Source: Adiantum capillus-veneris
Taxonomy: Eukaryota; Streptophyta; Polypodiopsida; Polypodiales; Pteridaceae
Direction of reading: 5' to 3'
Length of the DNA: 64,000 bases
NCBI GenBank assembly: GCA_014529385.2
Contig: CM043942.1
Coordinates: forward strand, 51,654,274 to 51,718,273
In this document: positions 1 through 12,285 of the stretch, in pieces
How the letters are laid out: each line of letters begins with the position of its first letter
Numbering within the stretch: the stretch's first letter is position 1
Position numbers and translations under genes: made by a program
Notes under the pieces: generated by a model
What the model saw: only the letters and a program-made list of their open reading frames with translations
The model's database searches: none
What the model was told of the DNA's origin: nothing

Positions 1-107
<107 letters not shown>

Positions 108-134
108 GTGTCATTTCTGACATTGTATGTGCAG

Positions 135-563
135 TCTTGGATTGCTGACAAGGATGACTTCCTTCGGCGCCGGACAAGAGAGTATCGAGGAAGGGATGCG
201 GCCCTAGCACAGTACCTTTCAAAGCTCTGCGAGTCACCGATAGTAGTTTTTCACAATTCCATGTCACAAGAGGGTTCAATAGCAACTTACACATTCAAGA
301 CACTATCACGCTTCTTGGGTGGACCGGTGCTGCCCAAAAGTGCAGATAAAGTCATTCTTGTTGACAAAGTGTTTGCTAGAGATTGTTTTGGTTACTGCCC
401 AGGCTATACAGGTGGTCGGGCAGCGTATTACTACACGTACACAGCAATGGCACTAGCTCTTGGTAGACAAAACCCAGATGAACTTTTAGAGTATGGCAAA
501 CATCTCATGATTCGTTACAAGGGTGACGTGCCAAAAAACAAAATTGAACCTGCAAAATCTTGA
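135..563 (+). CDS. terminal exon of an unknown gene
   Basis: An open frame of 142 codons ends in TGA. No ATG opens it; the frame begins right after GTATGTGCAG at 125-134, preceded by the CT tract, which fits a 3' splice site in phase 0. The peptide starts SWIADKDDF and includes a Tyr-rich stretch (AAYYYTYTAM) and a basic C-terminus. I recognise no family. It converges tail-to-tail with the minus-strand gene whose stop is only about 63 bp away. Upstream exons lie outside the window. The exon call rests on frame, length and the acceptor; a random open frame is the alternative. Confidence 0.4.
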   Translation, partial: SWIADKDDFLRRRTREYRGRDAALAQYLSKLCESPIVVFHNSMSQEGSIATYTFKTLSRFLGGPVLPKSADKVILVDKVFARDCFGYCPGYTGGRAAYYYTYTAMALALGRQNPDELLEYGKHLMIRYKGDVPKNKIEPAKS

Positions 564-626
564 TACACTTCAAGTAGCAATTGTATAAGATCATGTATTA
601 CATAAATTTTTTACAATGCCATCCAC

Positions 627-3477
627 TCAGAGTATCTTTCTCCACTTGTGACTCACATACACCATTGTCTCTCTCCACCTTCGTTGACTTTCACGAGCTC
701 CGGAGTTGTTGTATGCCATTGATCTTTTAGCTTTTTGTTGTTGTAAATGTCTGATGGCTTGTGCTGTTGCTGAATTTGCCAAGACTTCTTTTGCCTGCAT
801 TCGATGAATGATTCTACGATAGAACCATTCAAATAGTTCTCTCAAACTGTTAGCCTTGATTCGAGAGCCACCATGTCGTGTGTGCCTGAAATAAGCATTT
901 CTCGCCATGTAATGAGACTTTTCCATCCCTTGGGTATTCCATATTGCCGGGTTCCCATACTTCTGTATAAAATATGGCAAATGATTGAAGATGATGTGCT
1001 GGATATGAAAACAGATTAGTTAGAATGTTTTACACTCACATATTTGCACATAAGAGAGAAAGAAATACATGATAATACCATGTAGTGAGTAATCTGGGTG
1101 TCTGTCCATGCTGTCTTGAATGATTTTTTCAGAAGGTTGAGATTTTCCTTGAACTTGTTCATATCACCTTGTGACCAGTCATCTTTGTCGCACATCAAAA
1201 ATAGGATGTCTATTGATCGCCAAACCTCAGCCTTCGCGTTACGAGTAGTTGGTTCGTGGTCTTTGACTGCAATATGTAGCTTTTTCCAGCTCTGATACTC
1301 TACCTTGCTAACATAAGATGTGTTATATATTTTTCCATGTTTTGTTAGCTTTGGATCTCTTGTACCTTGGGGCTTAGATAAAAACCTCCGTGCCTTCACC
1401 CCACGGATGGATGGTTTGCATGGGACATCCTTCTCAGCAGTTGATCTCTTTTCATCCCGCTGGATTTTCACATTGCCACCATGAAGCCCCATATCCAACA
1501 GTACCATTTCTAAGCACTGCAAGGCTACTTGTCGTTCTGCAGAGTTCTTAATCTTCCAAGCAAACCCGATGTATAAGTAGACCAATTTCTCTACAATTCT
1601 ACAAAGGGCATGCATTGTACAAATGTGAACATTCACAAGTGGTATTTTCAAAACTGGTCGAAAAGCAGGATCCTCAATGTGACGTGTTGGAGCTTTTCTC
1701 CACCACTTTGGGTTCATGACCTTTGCAGGCTCCATGCAGAACAAACACGGTGACTTTGCCATTGCACCCATTCCACAATTATACATGCACTTTAATGTTT
1801 TAAGGTCACCTGCAAGATGCCACTGAACTTGAAAGTCTCCCCTTCCATCTAGACGTAGTACCTCTCCCTGGTTAGTCTGTCGATCAATCAGCCCCGGAAT
1901 ATTAGTTCGATGGAACACCCAATATAGAATCTCATGATCTTCTTTCTTTACCTGCAACACAAAATAAATGAGACTTAAGTAGATCTGAATATTTGAGCTT
2001 ACTTGAGAATATCGCTTACCTCAAACGCACCAAGCCACCATATGTTAGATTCTGATTGAACACTAAAATATAAAGGATCATCACTGGGACACTTTGAGAG
2101 GGCTCTATTCATTAAAGTAATAGTAACACGCTCTAGCTTTTTCTCTTTAACAAGCTCACACTCATCCAGTTTTAACACAAAATGTAATAGTCCACGTGAC
2201 TCTTCAAATGTGATGTTGTAAAACTCCACCATTCTCTTCTGTAGTATCCGCAGGTCCATAAAAATATTGTTGAACTCATCATATGCCATGTTGGCTCCAT
2301 GGCCACTGTAAGTTGCTTTAATATGAAAGGGCTGTCCAAGATAGTCTCCCTGTGCCTCGTTAAGCTGAAGCCTCTCTTTCCAAACACTTGAGGCTGATGG
2401 TAGAAGTTTGGATTTTATACCCTTCCTAACAAAGATGGATGAGACAGACTTTTGGATAGCCGAATATCCTCTTTTGCTTACACCAAGTGAATCAAGTGTG
2501 CCTTGTATCTCTTTTGCAGGCACTGAGTTCTCTGAAATAAAGCGGTCCACTACATTTCTTTGTAGAACCTTAAACTTCTTGTCATGTACTATATCTGCTG
2601 CCAGGCTTCTACTTATAAGTGGCTTCAATCTCTTTCCTATATTGGCTTTGGGGTCAATGTTTTCCTTGTCAGGATAGATTGAGTCTCTACATGAAGACAA
2701 TGCATAAGTAAATAACAGAAAATTTGCTTCACTAACACTATTTAGGCACATGAAAACAATGCATAACAAGAAAAAACAAAGAGATTACTTAACTAAGACA
2801 ATGTAGCCAACCAAGAAGCATCACCTTAATGCTCGGATTCTTTTCTTGAGACCTCCTGATGCAACCTGCAATGTTTCAAGATTGCGCAATTTCTTCTTTC
2901 GGATACGACCACCCAAGATGGTGTCCTTCATTTGACAACTTCGCACCTTTTCTTTCAGTTCTTGTACCTCTGTTTTATGTTGCAAAATGGTAACCTGATC
3001 TGTAGAATGTAAATGTGAAAGGCGAACAATCTCACATTGTTGAGCTTGGAGAATGCTCTTGTAAGTTCCAGCTTCTCTTGTAAGTGATTTACAATAACCC
3101 AGAAGGCCGTTTTCTCCATCACCAGCAAAGGTCAATAAGCTTGTAGGATTGACAAACGGTGGAGACGCATTAGTTATTGGATTCTTAGGGTAGAGAGAGC
3201 CTCTCGTCCAGATATCTATGTGTTTAGCTCCTTGAGCTCTGAGCGTGTCTATGGAGGTGGGAGGTATATGTGTGTTTGTTTTACTGCGCTTAATCAATGG
3301 TTGGTACTCATTGTCCAAATCAATGTGAAGGTGATATTTGGCTCGTTTGTGGGTAACATTTGTGCCATTTGAGGAGTGCGCCATTAGCCAAATGTGCAGG
3401 TTTAATGGAAAGTGAATAGCGGCTGCGGATTCGTCCCTCCATGTTAGCCTCATTCCCTCCGTATTGACGTTGTTCAT
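627..3477 (-). CDS. four-exon gene, putative RNase-H-fold (DDE-like) transposase
   Basis: Four open frames join through canonical introns: exons 3477-2825, 2686-2020, 1951-1079 and 998-627. The donors are GTGATG, GTAAGC and GTATTA; the acceptors are TGTAG, TTGCAG and ATCCAG. The joined frame is 854 codons with no stop. Exon 1 carries the ATG and a predicted coiled coil (about residues 150-215) followed by a basic patch. Exon 2 holds LDECELV (D near 388). Exon 3 holds GDLKTLKCMYNCG, then PCLFC (D near 488, then a CxxC-type pair). Exon 4 holds GMEKSHYMARNAY (E near 757). A D, a D followed by a zinc-type CxxC insertion, and a late E resemble eukaryotic DDE transposases; no exact family is recognised. 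No terminal inverted repeats or target duplications were found, so it may be an element gene or a domesticated one. Intact splicing suggests it is young or under selection. Confidence 0.65.
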
Positions 3478-3671
3478 TCAATACAACTAAAAAGAGTATT
3501 ATCCCTCAATCACTACGAACGAATGTTCAGAGGGGTAAGGAATCTACTTAAAGTACACTTTTTGAAGTTTTACTATGAAAGACCCAGCTCTTTTATTTGT
3601 CATTTTTTCTAGAGAGAGAGTGCAAAAAATACATTTTCTTAGAAGGCCCTCCAAATGACCTCCGAAATTTC
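3478..3671. other. spacer between two minus-strand units
   Basis: This is the 5' flank of the four-exon gene and the truncated 3' edge of Helentron A. It is A/T-rich, and I see no gene or clear TATA box. The junction where Helentron sequence stops lies near 3670. Confidence 0.5.
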
Positions 3672-6600
3672 CTAATGGTTAAAGAAAGTGTTTTGTCTTG
3701 TTTCTTGGAGGCATAGAATGTCTGACATCATTAAATTTGGATCACTTTTAATTTGGTGAAGATGCTTCTGGATGGAGACAACATTTAGGGATTGAATGAT
3801 GTAGTGTGTCTCTTGGAAGTGGGAAAGCAAGGAGATCAAGTGTTCCCATCTGGCGTTGTTTTTTAGTCTCTCCAACTCAGTGAGCACGATTGCATCAACT
3901 TTGATTTGGTTTGCAAGTATTGGTTTGAGGATGTGAAGATTAACAGGATCCTTGAATCGAGAAAGAGATGTGTAAACCAAGCCATGCGCATTGATTGCTG
4001 CTGGGTCAAATGCAACCGCTTGCATTGTCAAGCCTTGTGACCTATGAATAATTCGTGCATTTGCTGCTTGAATGGGGAGCTGTGTCCTGGATACGCTATT
4101 CAGCAAGTTCTTCCCAACCTGGAATTCTTTTGTTGTTTCAAAGATGGGTGTCCAGTGGTGTTCTATAGATTGAGTGTAGAGACGTGAATTTTCAGCTCGT
4201 TGTTTTGCCCCTGTTGAAATGTCGAAGAAATGTATCCATGCGATATGCGAATTGTTCCTTTTTTCTACGTGTTTGAGAATACCATCTGCACCATTCACTA
4301 GACCGTCGTCTATGTTGATGTTGCCACTAGAAACCTCAACTATCATTTCGCGTTTTAGCTCCAAGGTGGTTGTCAAACCCGCAGTCATCTGAGGATCATT
4401 TGGAACGACAAGATTTTTAGAGCATGTTTTGTGGAAAGTGTCTTTCGCGTGTACTATGTATGTCTGGGTAGCCAAGCCATTGAAAACAAGTTTATTATGT
4501 TCGTTCTTCAATTTGTTTGTGTAGAATAGATGAGGTATCATGAATTTGTCAAACAATTTGCTTCTAAGAGTAGAGTTCACATAGAGCAAATCTTCGTCTG
4601 TTTGTTGAGCCTTCCGTATTCTGTTGAGAACATAAATAAATTTTTTGTGTCTGATTGGTGCATTATTTGTGTTAACTCATGGCATTTGATATGTGTGTGC
4701 CAAAAAGAGGGTGTGAGCAATTCAATTGGTTCTTGTGGCTCGCAAAAGATCCAACGGTCCCGAACTGGGCTAGCTTGACAAAGATCTCAACAAAAAATTG
4801 CGTCCAAACCACCAAATGGTTCAATGTGGTTATGCTTGATGTTGTGAAGTCTTATATCTATGATTCTTAGAAGTCTGTTGCCTATCAAGGAGGCCTCATC
4901 AAACATAACTAGTTTGAGGTTTTTGTATAATTGTGAAAGTTCAGCAAGGCTGCTAGAAAAGAGGTTGACATAAGCTTGATGCACGAGTGGTGGACGAAAT
5001 GCAGAGTGAATTGTTGTCCCCCCAATATTGAATGCTACTTTGCCAGTATATGCCATTAGTAAAGCTGTGGGGAGTTCAATTTCAAGTTGAATTGCCAAGT
5101 TGTAGTGTCGAATCAACCCTTGGACTATAGTTTGCAGCACGAAAGTCTTCCGTGTCGCTGCACCTCCCGTCAAGAAAAGATGAATAGGCTTCATTGGCTT
5201 CAATCAATTCCTGGTTAAAATGTCATCATAAAGGGATCATTGATCAGTGTTTAATTTTTCAACTAATGAATGGTATTGCTCGTTCGGTAGTGCGAGCTTC
5301 TTAGAAAGAGGGAGCGACCTCGCTGCAAGTGGAGGTCCTTGAAGATCAAGATCTAGATTGTATTTGTGAATTTCCATTGTTTCTGCACTTGATGAAGTGT
5401 TCATTGAGGACTCCACAATGGTTGAAGTTGTGGTCTCCAAGCTTGAGAATTTTTGACGGTTCTCTTTTATTGTTTGAGAGTGTGTGATATATTTCTCTCT
5501 CCAAGAGCTAGGTGTCAATTCAAAGGTTGACTCTTCACCAATGAATGGTAAAAACAATAAACAAAGCTCATGATAATGTCTCTCAGAGTTCTTCTCCAAT
5601 TTGAAATTGATAAACCTAATAATGCGAGTTTTTTTGTTCTTTTGAGGACAGCCATGAACGAGCTTGTAGTTGCTAGCATATTCAGCCAAGCATAAGCACT
5701 GTAGATCAGGTGGACGGTGTGCGTACTTTGTGACTAGGTCATCGAAGAATATATTTGTGTCCTCAGGCCGCAAAGAATCCAGCATGGCTCTTCTTTTCAA
5801 CAACAATGTCCTCTCGGCGCTCCAATCAGCATTTATAAACACAAATTCTCTGCTAGCACTATGCAAAGGTAGCGACAATGCAATGTATGCTGCTTGTTGT
5901 GATGTCATTTCTTGTGCGTTGATCAATGCGCCACCAATATTTTTCAAGCGTTCCAACGTTGGTAAGTTGTTCTTCTTGCAAGCTTCAACCACGTGTTTCA
6001 TTGCTTTGCTTACGGAGCTGTCATTTTTTGTCATGTATGATGTGCAATATGCAACTTCACCGTGTCCATTGAAAATAAATTGAATATCAATATTTGCATC
6101 CCATAATGCACAAAGTTTCTTGTTGAAGTTATTTGTGAAAATGTCCTCAGGGTCTCTTTTCAAAAGAAGTGTTGGCTCTGTTATGTTTATGCAAAGTGCT
6201 TGGAGGTAGTCCTCTTCATCCATATTCAGTGTTTCTAACCAAGCATCAAACAACAGTGTCGGTTCACGTTCTAAAGCAAGGAGCTGTTGATCGATATGTC
6301 TCTTCCTGTCGACAATTTGTTGTCTTGTTGTGTTGTTCACATTGTTTGGGCATAAGATAATTGTCCTTCTTGAGGGTGGTCGTGGGAAGCCAAATCGACA
6401 CAAAGTTTTGTGCTTTTTGCATGTCTTGCGATGTGAGTGAATCTGGACAGCTCTCAAGGATTCATCAAGCTCATCCTTGTTTGTCGTTATATATGAATCA
6501 ATAAAATCCACCACCTCGTCATTCGAAGCAATGCCAAATACAGGTGCATTTTCTATCCAAAGCAACCCATGGTCATGTTGGCTTCCTCTTTGTTGGAACT

Positions 6601-8703
6601 CAGTGACAAAGAAATAATCCATCAGCTCACCGAGAATGGTTTTGTCACGTTTTAGTTCTTTCTTAGTTTCTCTAAATCTGTGGACATAATATCGAGCTGT
6701 TGTAGTAGGATCTGATCAGACTAGTGTTCTCATGTCAGCACACCTATTGGATTGATTGTCTTCAACAATGTGTGGATTGAGTTTAATCAAGCAATCCATC
6801 AACGGCTTCCACCTTTGCTCTGCGCATGAGAATGTAATAAAGAACGTGGGTTGTCCTAATTGTCGAATCATGGTGAAAACATTGAGCTTCAGTTTTGCTT
6901 TGTAGTCAGTGGAAGTCAGCAAATTCTCAAAGTCACTATATCCGACTTGGGATGAAAGTAGTTGTTCGGCATTGGTTGTTGATTGAACATCTTTAGCTTG
7001 CAGCTGCTTGTCTCGCCGAGGACCTTGCTGATGATAATCTTCATTGTCTTGAAAAAAATATTATTGATATCTCTTGCAAATCTTCTGTCCACATTGTTAA
7101 TCTCCCATTGCGCGGCTTTCTGATACCTTTTTTTTGCCAAGAGATGATATTGCCTTCTTTCGCCAAAGAACAATGCTGGGAAAGATAACTCTTCACAAGC
7201 TTCATCATCCAAAAGGCTCAATGGTGCAAACCCCTCACAAGGTGCAACACTCTTGGCTTGTGCATTGTGATCTACAACTTGCTGAGAAGTGTAAAGGCCA
7301 TCGAAAAGAGTGTCAGATGGTTCTTGGTCATCTACAGAGTTATCAAAGTTAGGAGAGATAGCAATGTCGGAGATTAAAGAGAAGGCAGATGACCAAGAAG
7401 AATTGATAGTGGCACCATTTTCAAGATACAATGGCTTAAGCACAAGTTGATGCAATGCTCGTAGCACAAATGAGGGCCGGACAACTCCACTTAGGTATGC
7501 ATGATCATATTCTAATTTTCACTTGATCTGCACAAGGACAATAGCTTGATCATCTGCGAAGCGAGGCAATACAATTTGCACCCTATACAAATCTGCCATA
7601 ACGTTGACAATGGTTCCTCGCAACCCATATTGCCCCTCATAAGTAAGTTCTCTTATTTGGGCAAATGGAATTCTAAGAGACACAAGACGGCGCTCTATAG
7701 CATTCAATTGTGAAACATTCTCCATAGTTCAATTGAAAACTAGCAACCCTTGCATGCAAAAAGGTGGGATTTGTTGACATTTCAATGCCCACTTGCAAGC
7801 AACACATGCATGAGAGTCCATGTACGAAGTAGTGACAAGGTCTCTCAACTCCTTCAAGAGAAGCAAGCCACCGTCTGATAATAGCCTCAAATTCTTATGA
7901 AAAAACAAACCATTGCAAGAGGCACATGGATAGCATGGAACATCTAGAATTTTTCTTGCGTAAACAGTTGCTCGTGATTTTGACACCCTCACATCACTGC
8001 TTGTTTGTAAACTCGGGTCTTTCCACATTTTATAAACCTTAGTTAAAATTTTCTTGCTTGAGAATGAATAAGGATAGGACGCTTGAAAGAGCTGAACAAT
8101 ATCTTTAGCACTTGCAAATGGATTCTCGTTAATCAACGTGGTCAAGCAAGCAATGTCATCTTTGCTCCAAACACAACGTGGCTGTTTAAAATGCTTCGAC
8201 GACATAGGAAGCCATACACATTTTGGTTCAGAAATAATGGAAGCAAGTGAAGGTATTGCAGATGTGGATTCTATGCTTATGCCTTCACAAAAAACAGATT
8301 TGATAAACTTCTTATTTTGGAAGACATGGACAACACATGTCACATTAAATTGTCGGCAAAACAAGATAACCAAGTGCATGCTCAAGAGCCGAGACGTTCC
8401 TCGTGTATGTATCAAAGTGTTCAAGTGGTCATGCAATGCGGTGCTATCAACAACACTATTTGTCCATGGTGCAATCCATACAACTCGTGTTTCATTTTTA
8501 TTGTTAGCAAGGTCAAGCATTATAAGGTCAAGAAGATGTTTTTCCAATTCAATGAGAGACATATAACAATTGAAGAGACAAATCAAAGCTTGCAAAACAT
8601 CATTGTTACTATTATATCTAGACCAAAAATTTGGCAAAACATAAAGCTTTTTGTCATTTACAAAAAAGGATGAAGGATAGGCAGCCATACTACCGTTCTT
8701 CAA
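3672..8703 (-). pseudogene. Rep/PIF1-helicase/EEP gene of Helentron A
   Basis: The coding frame runs minus from ATG 8703. The N-terminal part has a zinc-type cluster (CYPCASCNGLFF ... CVACKWALKC). The Helitron Rep domain follows: GQPTFFITFSCAEQRW near 6840, the HUH-type motif QHDHGLLW (codons 6569-6577) and a tyrosine motif YCTSYMTK near 6030-6050. The PIF1-like helicase has a degenerate Walker A, GGAATRKT (5140-5170), where GGAGTGKT is usual, Walker B FDEAS (about 4890-4906), and C-terminal motifs RIIHRSQGLTM and VYTSLSRFKDP. The frame then enters an EEP start (IIQSLNVVS ... DILCLQETR) and ends. Stops at 7729, 7519, 6716 and 5237 and frame changes near 6920 and 4700 break it. It would cut, unwind and transfer one strand during rolling-circle transposition; this copy is dead. 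Confidence 0.8.
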
Positions 8704-8730
8704 GCAAAAGGTTAGGAGGAAAGATACAAT

Positions 8731-9403
8731 TTAGGGTGCCTTGTAATCAATCACAAAACCGTGCTTGTCTATAGAGTATGTTCCAGCTTTGCTAAAGGCA
8801 ACAAGAGATGATTTCAAGTCTAACAAATTCTCATAAAACAGGCTGAGAAAAGGCTTGGGAAAATTTAGAACTACATCCACGATATTTCCTTGCAAAATTA
8901 CTTGTACAGCTTCTCCATTTTGCAAACAGATTTTAGCTTGAAGAGAAGGCAACTTCACAATCTACACAGGCTTTCCACGCGAGTAACAAAAGGGGTTGCA
9001 AGTTTGACGACTAACATTTCTGCCTTTGCAAGAGTCACACACATATTCCACCTCCAAACTGTTGATGTTAACAATCTCCAAAGTTCCAAAGACCTACAAA
9101 CCATTATGAGATTACAACTTGCAAGCAATGCTCACGCAAATAGATCTAGTTAAAGTAGATTACCTTCTTCCCAAATCCCATACTAGTGACTTGTTTTGAG
9201 AGATGCTACGAGAAAACACTCTTTAGATTTTTTGGCAATGCACAAATAAGAGTTGCGTCCACCACAGATAATATGCTTGATGCTGATTTGAAGACGTTGA
9301 TGTTGTGCGCAACACATGAAAAAGAACCCTTGGTTTTCAAAGCATCAACCATGAGATGATAATCGACACACCTGGAAGGAACAAATAGCAACTGCACAAG
9401 CAC
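8731..9403 (-). pseudogene. RPA1-like gene remnant of Helentron A
   Basis: The pieces 9403-9206 and 8958-8731, with a zinc segment between them (reading VCDSCKGRNVSRQTCN around 9000-9060), align in order with the RPA-like gene of Helentron B at 61.1-61.8 kb. The family is the C-terminal OB fold with zinc ribbon of replication protein A large subunit, which binds single-stranded DNA. Frameshifts and a stop near 8960 break it. Nothing upstream of 9403 resembles the rest of the gene, so the element is 5'-truncated here. Confidence 0.6.
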
Positions 9404-10194
9404 CTAACATGGAACACCAAAACACAAGCAGAGAAACGTGCGCAGGGTTCGGCAGCTTACTCGAGGAGCAATGACACATCCCCTGTCGAACAACGACTTA
9501 AGACACACATGGAAAGACCGACTGAGGATACGCGCGTGCCTTCAAACGCCTAGATGGCTACCGCAAGCAGCAAATCAGAAAAAACAAGGCCAGCAGGTAC
9601 TCACGCCATCTGTGCAAATAAGCTCATGGACGTCACTGAACAGCAGGCAAACGTTCTACAAACAGAAGCCTAACCTAAAACATAACAAACAAAACTTTAG
9701 TCTTCATCGCGCAAGCTCAGACACAGGCTCGGAACCCAAAAGTAATGTAGACACAGAGGTCTCGCAAAGCGGGAGTAGACGAGCGAAACGAGGTCTCCAC
9801 TTATGACCACCCTATAAGTTTTATAGGGGGGCCTTCTTGAGCTCCACCTGATAACGCTCCAATCACAAGACTCTACGTGGCCTCATCTATCCCCACTCAC
9901 CTAGGATACCCTCACCTTATCCCCTCACTTAGCATACCCTCGCCTTGCAAGCCTTTCCTTGGCCCACCCAACTCAATCATGGTGCTCATTGATTATTTTT
10001 AGTATTAAACACCAAAGTTATTCTTTCTAATTTTAGCCAATAAAAAGAGAACTCAACACTATGGCCTTTGCCCTTTGGACATGCCAAACAAATGAAGTGA
10101 GCCAATGAGTGACACATGGATACCCTCTCCTTCCTTAAAATTTTTAAGCTGCATTATATATAGTATAGATATAGATAGAATATAGAAGTATAGA
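9404..10194. other. non-coding stretch, no gene seen
   Basis: An open frame at 9438-9806 has biased, low-complexity composition and no recognisable domain, and I do not call it a gene. A perfect small hairpin, CCTATAA/TTATAGG, lies at 9811-9827. The rest is C/T- and A/T-rich spacer, possibly old repeat debris. Confidence 0.5.
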
Positions 10195-10694
10195 AGACAA
10201 CAAATGAGTACCTTAATTGTCAGCACGTTGTACCTTGACGCTACCTTGCATTTTTCACATTCAATGAGGGATTTCCATTACATAAGTGTAGTAGAGCGGC
10301 TAGAGCCTAGAAGGCAAGTAGATATGGCTATCTCCATTGGGAGCTTTAGTTGGGATACGTGCACTTAGAGTAAATACATACATAAAAGGTGTAGGGCCAT
10401 AGGCCACAAACGAAACCATAATGAACCTTTTGAACTAGAGATCTGTCTTGAGAATATAGCATGAATCACTAGGCTTGTAAAAGAGTAAGCAAACATTGGG
10501 AGTTTTGAGTAGCTAATGGAATAGTTTTGGAGGAATAAATAGAAGAGTCCATGCAATAAAGTATGTTTTTATTTTGATCATATAAAGGCCATATAATTGC
10601 CCAGGGTTGACTTTTTAGACGGGCACACGCCTTTCCAATTTCAACGTCTTCAATAATAAATTTTAAATAGTTTAATATATGTTGTAAATGGTAG
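10195..10694. repeat. dispersed repeat R1, copy 1
   Basis: About 500 bp match 54040-54943 closely, from AGACAACAAATGAG at one edge to TGTAAATGGTAG at the other. In the second location R1 begins 68 bp beyond the stop of the Helentron B endonuclease, so R1 is probably the non-coding 3' end of a Helentron. This copy stands alone, upstream of Helentron A, with no coding sequence attached. Confidence 0.75.
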
Positions 10695-11066
10695 CGCACA
10701 TTTTTACCCACAAAGGAGGGGCAAACATCGTGGTTGACATGTTATCCCTTCAAAAAAAAAACAAGAAAAGAGCACAAAAGCACCTTTATGAGTACTCCTT
10801 ACAAATGCTAGCAAAGCCTTTAACCATGCGCAAACTTGCTTGTTAATACCACCCAACTAGGTCACGTGGTTTTCCCTACGCTCACCATCCTATTCAATCA
10901 TGCGCCTCTTTGTGATTTTAATGAGAGATGCTATGGTTGGGTTCAGGCGGTGCGGAGGAAGTCGAGAGATCAACATTTGTCTTCCAGCCTGTTGCTCACA
11001 TGAGCTGCAGGTAAAGAGGTAAATCACTAATGACTCATGAAAATATTTCATTGGTTTGCAGTTAAA
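10695..11066. other. non-coding flank of the outer retrotransposon
   Basis: I see no gene, RNA or repeat signature here beyond A/T-rich sequence. The left LTR of Gypsy I begins at its right edge. Confidence 0.4.
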
Positions 11067-11288
11067 TGCTAGCCTTGCTAGCTGCACACAATGCATCATC
11101 TTTGTTGAAGTTTGTCTTCTTCTTCGTGGCACTTCGTTCTTTCCGGGGGGGGGGGGGTCCCTCTCCATAGGTTTTGTTCAACTTATCTTCCTTTTATTTA
11201 CCCCTTCAACCCCCTCGCTTCGAAGAACTCTCTATAATGTTTTGTTTGCAGTCCCATAGGTCATATCTGACCTTCGTGGACGATAATT

Positions 11289-11335
<47 letters not shown>

Positions 11336-12239
11336 AATGAAAAATCCTACTTTCTTCGCCATTGCCGATCCCCTCCCCCCCCAAGGTGTGAGGGGCAGCC
11401 TTGCAAGGGGGGTGTTAAGCATAAGTTTTATTGGTGTTGTACCAACATTGATGTTGTTGATAGACATACAATTATCAGGTGGAAATCCAAAGTGTTGCCT
11501 ACATGACAAATCACATGGTGTTGATAACAATGCCATATGCCCACATGATTCATTACATTTAGAGGTTGATGGTGTGAGCATAAATGGTGATGACAATCAT
11601 ATGCGCCTAGCAGAGGTACCACGCAACCTTGTTGTTGATGTTTGTGAGCCATTAATATGACATGAGAATCTGATGAGCAGAATCTTTGCGTTCAAAAGAG
11701 AGAGGCATGATTGCGATCTTGAATTTCAGCAAGGCTAATTGCAATCTCAGGGAAGGCACGTCGACGCGCCCTCTTCCAAGTAATAAATTTGCAGCAATCT
11801 CAGGGAGGGCATGTGGACATGCCCTCCTCCAAACAATAAATTTACAATTGGAAAGTCCAATCTCAAGGAGGGCAAGGCGACATGCGCTCATCCAATGATG
11901 AAATATGGAAAGAAAAATATCAAAATTTCTTAAAGGAAACGTTGAGGTGTCCTTCCAATGATGTTAATCACCGGCGTCCACTTCTAGTAGTCATGGGCCA
12001 AGCTTGTCGGTCCAATAGGAAAAGGGTTAGAGTGATCGGCGATGAGAGGTGCACTCTAACTGGAACATTCAAGGGTTAGTTGGCTAAGCATGGGCGCCCA
12101 AGTGTGAATGGGTGAGCTCATATAAAAGTCACCTAAACCTAAAAATCACTTATTCTCTCATTTGTGCAATTGAAAAGTGCTCTTGCTCCATCTCCATCTT
12201 CTTCTTCATCTCCTTGTGTGTGTGTGTGTGTGTGTGTGC

Positions 12240-12285
<46 letters not shown>

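Larger units (their letters stand above)
3672..9403 (-). mobile_element. Helentron A (Helitron with RPA, Rep, helicase and start of endonuclease), decayed
   Basis: On the minus strand the order is an RPA-like gene remnant (9403-8731), then one long Rep-helicase-endonuclease frame (8703-3672). The content and order match Helentron B at 55-63 kb. The element is 5'-truncated, because only the C-terminal part of the RPA gene remains. It is also 3'-truncated, because the endonuclease domain stops after its first motif. No Helitron termini are visible. Canonical plant Helitrons lack the endonuclease. The architecture with a C-terminal EEP (endonuclease/exonuclease/phosphatase) domain is that described for Helentrons of animals and some lower eukaryotes. 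Confidence 0.8.

Noticed and set aside
9438-9806. 122-codon plus-strand ORF with basic composition
   Set aside because: No start context, no recognisable domain, and located in spacer; likely chance.
11337-11898. Plus-strand ORFs in the LTR of Gypsy I, partly conserved in the right LTR
   Set aside because: Both strands are open, the right LTR breaks the frames, and the region is U3 rich in palindromes; no evidence of a protein.
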